This document shows, piece after piece, positions 59,260 to 64,000 of a stretch of 64,000 bases of DNA. Positions within the stretch are counted from its first letter, which is position 1. Every line of letters begins with the position of its first letter. Position numbers and translations under genes: made by a program. Source of the DNA: Dryocosmus kuriphilus (Eukaryota > Arthropoda > Insecta > Hymenoptera > Cynipidae); the NCBI GenBank assembly GCA_038277395.1, contig CM076192.1, positions 134,144,251 to 134,208,250 of the forward strand. Direction: 5' to 3'. Under the pieces are notes generated by a model. It did not search any database, was not told the origin of the DNA, and saw only the letters and a program-made list of their open reading frames with translations.

Positions 59260-60583
59260 CGAGGGCCTACCCAAAAGAAACCGAACTGATGTTGTGGGGA
59301 GCGGAGTTGTTGTAGTACCGGGTTTTTGCCGGTAGGTGCGTGTAGAGGCACTTTTCACCAGTTAGTATGCCAACTGCTATCACTGTGTAAGGTTGCATTT
59401 GGTGTGTGTAATTTTTTTTGTGACTGTTGCTTTGCGCGCTCGTCGTTTTTTTGTGATGGTTGATTTTCGCGATCAGCGTGCCAACGTGAGGTCTTGCTTC
59501 CTGCGCGGGAAAACGGGCACAGAAACTCTTCAAATGTTAAAAACGGCCTACAAGGATAATGCTATGGGAAAAACTCAAGTGTTCGAGTGGTTTTCTCGTT
59601 TTAAAAGTGGGGAAATGTCAATTGACGATCAACCTCGCTCTGGACGTCCTTCGACGGCCCGAACCGACGAAAATGTTGAAAAAATTCGTGAAATCGTCCT
59701 GGAAGATCGACGAAGGACCATCGAAGAAGTTGTGGAGAAATCTGGCGTGAGTTGGAGTTCAGTACAGAGAATTCTAAGTGAAGATTTGGGGATGAGAAGG
59801 GTGGCTGCAAAATTTGTTCCTCGACTGCTGACTGCAGAGCAAAAACAAGGCCGCGTGCAAGCATGCTCTGCTTTGAAGGAGGAATTCCAAAATGATCCAA
59901 ACTTTTTTTCCAAGGTCATAACAGGTGACGAATCGTGGTGTTATGGATACGATCCTGAAACTAAGCAACAGCCAAGTCAATGGAAGACTCAAAATTCGCC
60001 TCGCCCTAAAAAAGCTCGTCAGGTGAGGTCAAACATTAAGACGATGCTCATTTGTTTTTTCGATGTGAGAGGAGTCCTCCATTCAGAATATGTTCCACCG
60101 GGTCAAACAGTTAATCAGGCATTTTACCTGGAAGTCTTGAAAAGATTGCGCAACAGTCTACGACGGAAAAGGCCTGATTTGTGGCAGTCGGGGGACTGGT
60201 TTTTCCACCACGACAACGCCCCTGCTCACACAGCTCTTTCTGTGCGCCGATTTTTGACCAAAAATAGCATGGCCACTGTTCCCCACCCACCCTATTCACC
60301 TGATTTAGACCCCTGTGACTTTTTTTTATTCCCCCGAATGAAAAGGGGCATAAAAGGAAAGCGTTTTGCGGACGTAGCTGAAGTGAAGGAAAAAACGACG
60401 GAGGCGCTGTCAAGCATCGCAAAAGAGGAATTTAAAAAATGTTTCGAACAATGGAATAAAAGATTAGATAAGTGTATTGTCTCCAATGGAGAGTACTTTG
60501 AAGGCGATTAAATGTTTTTTGTAGAAAAATCAAAATAATAACTTTGTACAAAAGTAGTTCGGTTTCTTTTGGGTAGGCCCTCG
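59260..60583 (+). mobile_element. Complete mariner transposon
   Basis: Perfect 28-bp terminal inverted repeats begin CGAGGGCCTACCC at 59260 and end at 60583. A TA stands on each side (59258-59259 and 60584-60585). Total length is 1324 bp, usual for mariner. It landed in a (TA)n run of LTR 3, so it is the youngest insertion in the nest. Confidence 0.97.
59456..60511 (+). CDS. Mariner transposase, 351 aa, apparently intact
   Basis: The frame is open from about 59393. The ATG at 59456 starts the usual MVDFRDQRANVRSCF N-terminus and gives the family length. Two helix-turn-helix parts (about residues 5-60 and 70-125) bind the ends. The catalytic triad is in ITGDESW, HHDNAPAHT and YSPDLDPCDFF, with exactly 34 residues between the second and third Asp (DD34D). 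The third block has LDP where LAP is usual. No stop or frameshift is present. The enzyme would excise the element and insert it at TA. Confidence 0.95.
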   Translation: MVDFRDQRANVRSCFLRGKTGTETLQMLKTAYKDNAMGKTQVFEWFSRFKSGEMSIDDQPRSGRPSTARTDENVEKIREIVLEDRRRTIEEVVEKSGVSWSSVQRILSEDLGMRRVAAKFVPRLLTAEQKQGRVQACSALKEEFQNDPNFFSKVITGDESWCYGYDPETKQQPSQWKTQNSPRPKKARQVRSNIKTMLICFFDVRGVLHSEYVPPGQTVNQAFYLEVLKRLRNSLRRKRPDLWQSGDWFFHHDNAPAHTALSVRRFLTKNSMATVPHPPYSPDLDPCDFFLFPRMKRGIKGKRFADVAEVKEKTTEALSSIAKEEFKKCFEQWNKRLDKCIVSNGEYFEGD

Positions 60584-61776
60584 TATATATATTATAAGAA
60601 ACTTAAACTACCACGAATAATTATTGGAACTTTGACCCAAACTATTAAATAAAAATATGCCACTTCAGCTAATTAGCAACACTGCACGATTTGGGCAGGA
60701 AATATCGATAGCAAAAGTTTTTCAAAATTCAGCAATTCGTGGTAATGCGGACTGCATCCGGCCGCGATTGTCCCCAGGCCAAAAATGCAAGATCAGCAAT
60801 AAACCCTACCAAAAATTATACATTCCATAGCCTGCGAGGTTCACCTTGCCTGTCACCTCGAGGCAGTCGTTCATCACTTCTTCCCAATATCGGACTAATC
60901 GTCTGGGCGGAAAGATAAGAATAAAAAGTCCAACTTGCCCGTCGGCATTTTACCTCGCGCGGGACTCGGTACGCGGGCTGTCACTCCTGTACGCGGGGCG
61001 GATGTGTGGTGCACAGCAAAGAGGGTTTTTGCGACGTAAAAGTGATTTAAAAAAACGACAGATGGAAATCTTGTAAATTCCAAACAATTCAGCTGTGTGC
61101 AATCAGGGTTAGGTGAGGTTGATGGACTAGATTGGAGTGCCAGTTCGCGCGCCGTGTCACGCGAGTGAAGGGGGGTGGTGAACGACGCCTCACGATCACA
61201 GGACGCCTGTACAACTGGTATAAGGTCAGCAACAATCATTAGTTTAATTTCAACGTCTTAAATTCGCGGTGTTTCGACACCGTATCTCTCTCTCTGCCTC
61301 TCTCATGTCTGACGCTCTCGTGCGTCTGCCTCTCTTGTAGGAACTGAAGGTCGAGTGTAGGGTGTTGATTGTAATTGGCATAGAATTTAAATTGAAAAAA
61401 TTGTCTAGTCCGCCATCTCGTCCGCTACCGTGGAGATAGGCGGTAGTTCTTAGTAAATCGATGTTTTGAATCGTTTGTTCGAGAGGTTTAAAATAAAATC
61501 TCTTTATTTATTTGAGAAATAAAGTCACCTGAACTTATTTACGCAACCCATCAAACTTTCAGGACTACAGGGTTAGGATTCCCAGTCCGGGAGTTGGATC
61601 AAAAATCGAACACCACATAAAAATAAAGGTAAATCATCCCCTTCAGGGCGGGTTTACTGGTTTGGTACCTCGGGCAAACGAGTGCAAAGTAAAACCTTGG
61701 CAGAAAGTACAAATATTAATTAACTTAATTTACTCGTTCGTAACACCAGAACATACACTGCTATACTACTCTTTTG

Positions 61777-62591
61777 GTCTTTTCTGAACCCTACTTTCGT
61801 CTTGAAAGTCTTTCGAATTCTAGCTGTTCTCTGCATCTGTATATCAGGAAAAGAATAGTTAGTTTTATTCTGAAATAAATGTTTATAAGTGTCGAAAAAG
61901 CGTTTGCAAAATTATGTTGGTAAATATGTTCAGCCTTCAACTTCTGATTTTGGAAAATTAAAAAATTCAATATCTCAGAACATCAACATGAATTTTTGTA
62001 TAATTTTTATAAATTTTTAGTACTAGAATTAAATTAAGGGTTCTTGAGGTTTATATATATATATATATGTTCTGACCCTCGAGTTATACGATATATGGGC
62101 CTGTGCGTAGGCAGACCCAAATACAATACAGAATCAGTGTAAAATGTAACAGGCTCATAGGAGACAGATTGTCGCGCAAGACAGAATCTTCCCACCCACG
62201 CGAGTGAAGGTGAAGTGGGAGTGAGCTGGAAGATGCAGGGGCATAAAAAGGCGAGCTCGAGAAGAAACGAGGAGATGTAAAGAAGCTTCTGGACCAAAAA
62301 GTTCCCTTCTCTTTCTTAAATCTCTTCTGGGAGAAGGGGAGTTGCACACTTAACTTCTGCCAGCAAAGATTCAGTTCAAATTTTAAAAGTATGCTTTCGG
62401 TGTAGAAGAATTCTCATGCGACGGCGAGAAAGTGTTTCTTGTAAGGTGGGAAAATTTTGCAGTGTACGAGCATTGTAAAACAGGTAAGCGTCAAGACAAG
62501 GGGATGTGCTAAAGTCTATTTTCTCTATACCAGTATAGACCATTGAGTTTAATTGTAGAATTGAGAGTGTTGAAAATCTGAGACTTTCTTA
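61777..62591. other. Right flank, no coding gene; possible promoter and splice sites
   Basis: A (TA)n run lies at about 62050-62068. CATAAAAAGG near 62243 could be a TATA box. A strong splice donor ACAG|GTAAGCG lies at about 62480 and an acceptor TTTTGCAG at about 62461. These may belong to a non-coding transcript that includes the structured repeats downstream. There is no coding frame of note. Confidence 0.35.
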
Positions 62592-63028
62592 TTTCAATTC
62601 TGAGTAAAACGGGATTGCATCCCACCCTTTCATCGTGAATTGAAACAAAAGTACAGATTGGATCAAGGTTAAATTCATTTTGGTAGAGTTTGATAAGGTC
62701 GTATTGTGATTTCGAATAAAGCAGGACTGTATCCTCAACTTTCGTCAGAAATCACAATATAGTGAGAAACTGGGGAAATTAAAAAATTTAAATTGTTTTG
62801 GTTAAAAGAATAAAATTTGTGAATTGAACTTCTCTAAAACGCGAAGAATAAAATACCTGGAATAAAGTAGAATTGCATTCTCAACTTTCGTCCAAGTTAT
62901 TTATTCGGCGAAGAGGAAAACAAATCCCTGATGTCAACACTGACCCAATTCCATCTCTAAGGGCTTATCTTTTTGCTCACAAATAAAGCGGGATTGTATC
63001 CCTAACTTTCGTTGTAGAAGAATAAGGC
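62592..63028 (+). ncRNA. Four copies of a covarying stem / internal loop / hairpin motif
   Basis: Units lie at 62592-62645, 62702-62759, 62846-62906 and 62964-63025. Each has an outer stem of different sequence (TTTCAATTC/GAATTGAAA in the first, a perfect 12-bp stem in the second). A conserved 5' strand (AATAAAG, looser in the first unit), an inner hairpin and a conserved 3' strand YAACTTTCG follow. The inner hairpin changes by paired substitutions: GGGAT-TGY-ATCCC in units 1 and 4, AGAAT-TGC-ATTCT in unit 3. Conserved loops with changing stems argue for a structured RNA. I do not recognise the family; the strand is inferred from the conserved words only. Confidence 0.55.
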
Positions 63029-64000
63029 TGCGAGGAGCTAGAAGGCATAGGTTGTAGGTAGCAGGGGGGCTAGAATCACAATAGTGCAGTGTGTGTAAAG
63101 GGGAGGCGGGCAACACTTCGTTTGACACAACCGAGCCAGGTAAATTTATGCTTAGGCTATTGTTAGATGACAGGCATAGTAAGCTCAATTATAAGGTGAA
63201 ATAAAAAAATTAGAAGCGAAGTAGAATTTGTGACTGGAATATAGAATAAAATTTAGAAAGGTCAGCTATCTTACCATGTCAAATTTTTAACTGAGTTTTA
63301 GATCTGAAATAGAAAATATAATCGTAGGTGAAGGGTGTGGAAGGATGAACTAGAATATATTATGCACACAGAGCTGTAAACGAATAAAGTTAAGTATATA
63401 AATGTTCAAAATAGGTTGAAATGTAAAATTAAAGTAGGTAGATATGAGCAGTATTGAATAAACCGTGTTAGTAGATCTTACCTGTGTACTCTCTTTCTTA
63501 GATTCGTAGGTGCGCTACTTCATTTAAATTACACAAGAATTATTATGAACTACTGAAAATAAGATTTGTGAATAAGTAAAGAAATATATTGTTGCAATAC
63601 GTATATATATATATATGAGATTGGAAAAATATCTAAGGTAAATATTAATAAAAATGCATTTTCCAAAACAGAAAAGAGTCTATACAAAATTTTAGCAAGA
63701 TAGATTTGCTGTATTTGAAATCAGTACGTTATTCTCAGAAATGAATGCGTCTAGTATTATACAATATATAGAGTGACGACTTGGTTTGGACTATTCTTTA
63801 AAAGACTTAAATATTTCACGGCAGAAATATAAATCTACCTACGTTTTGATACTAGCTCATTAAGCCTAACAAACCCGAGTCGAAACTTAGCCCCTACTTT
63901 GACGCATTTTGACCTATAGAGCCTCTTTTCAACTTATAACTCCTCCAAAATCAAACTCTTGACTCCACTTCATTCTTTTGACTCTACTTTGAATCGTTTG
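63029..64000. other. AT-rich right flank
   Basis: No gene is recognised. There is a donor-like CCAG|GTAAAT near 63138 and, on the minus strand, ACAG|GTAAGA near 63484. A (TA)n lies at about 63603-63616. The last 100 bp have a weak repeat of ACTTTGA / GACTC words. Confidence 0.5.

Larger units (their letters stand above)
30451..61745 (+). mobile_element. Tandem errantivirus-like LTR array: LTR - copy 1 - LTR - copy 2 - LTR
   Basis: Three LTRs start TGTTACGATGGG and end CGTAACA or CGTAAACA. They stand at 30451-32248, 44609-46426 and 58574-61745, the last enlarged by a mariner. They enclose two internal regions in the same orientation, so the middle LTR is shared. CCAG flanks the whole array (30447-30450 and 61746-61749), as for one Ty3/gypsy insertion. 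A shared middle LTR inside a single TSD points to unequal recombination between LTRs or a tandem cDNA. Both internal copies have gag, pol and env, all broken. Confidence 0.92.
58574..61745 (+). repeat. LTR 3, interrupted by mariner
   Basis: It starts TGTTACGATGGG and ends CGTTCGTAACA, directly followed by the CCAG target copy. Without the mariner it is about 1846 bp. The mariner sits in its (TA)n tract, the same tract found in LTR 1 and LTR 2. Confidence 0.9.
18044..61770. mobile_element. Palindromic Polinton/Maverick-type element (host of later insertions)
   Basis: The left tip GTAGTATAGCAGTGTATG (from 18045) reappears inverted at 61752-61769, beyond the LTR array. CTTTTG flanks both sides (18038-18043 and 61771-61776), the 6-bp duplication expected of Polintons. 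Without the 31.3-kb LTR array the element is about 12.4 kb. It consists of two inverted arms that meet at a 16-nt hinge (24085-24100). Each arm encodes a protein-primed DNA polymerase B, an integrase tail with a chromodomain, and a 105-aa ORF. Capsid, ATPase and protease genes expected in a full Polinton were not found. Arms differ by about 5% in the 105-aa ORF and carry private indels. Confidence 0.82.

Noticed and set aside
18044..61770. Polinton capsid, packaging ATPase and protease genes
   Set aside because: No frame with such motifs was found; only polymerase B, the integrase tail and the small ORF are present.

Overview
The window looks like a transposon-packed piece of an arthropod, most likely insect, nuclear genome. 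Hymenoptera would fit the very AT-rich mitochondrial insert and the LINE type, but this is not proven. I see no ordinary host protein-coding gene. Every long reading frame belongs to a mobile element, and several elements are nested inside one another. Target-site duplications (TSDs) visible by eye fix many borders.

Region by region: 1-600 is a small inverted-repeat element. 593-2745 is a decayed, 5'-truncated LINE, followed by a tRNA-like SINE head at 2871. 3264-7030 is a non-coding inverted-repeat element with about 800-bp internal tandem units. 7367-12645 is an almost full-length LINE on the minus strand with a perfect 16-bp TSD; it has ORF1 (coiled coil plus RNA-binding region) and ORF2 (endonuclease plus reverse transcriptase), both broken. 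13183-13548 is a nuclear copy of mitochondrial DNA (tRNA-Thr and ND4L). 13672-17662 is a complete Transib (RAG1-like) transposon with CACAGTG ends and a CGGCG TSD.

18044-61770 is one giant insertion. A Polinton/Maverick-type element has been turned into a near-perfect head-to-head palindrome, with two arms of about 6 kb and a 16-nt hinge at 24085-24100. Each arm carries a decayed protein-primed DNA polymerase B, an integrase tail with chromodomain, and an intact 105-aa ORF behind a heat-shock-element/TATA/initiator promoter. A 6-bp TSD (CTTTTG) flanks the whole. Its right tip was split by a 31.3-kb LTR array (30451-61745, TSD CCAG) of the form LTR - internal 1 - LTR - internal 2 - LTR. Both internal copies are defective endogenous errantivirus-like elements: gag, protease, RT, a weakened RNase H, a second cellular-type RNase H1, a macro-domain-like segment, integrase, and an F-type env. 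The last LTR was itself split by an apparently intact mariner (59260-60583) with an uninterrupted 351-aa transposase.

61777-64000 is flanking DNA. It contains four copies of a covarying stem / internal-loop / hairpin motif that I cannot assign to any known RNA family.

The nesting gives an order: Polinton palindrome, then errantivirus array, then mariner. The DD-type transposases and integrases, polymerase B and reverse transcriptases serve the elements' own copying. Only the mariner transposase and the 105-aa ORFs are still open without lesions, apart from the small upstream ORF0 of the LTR element.
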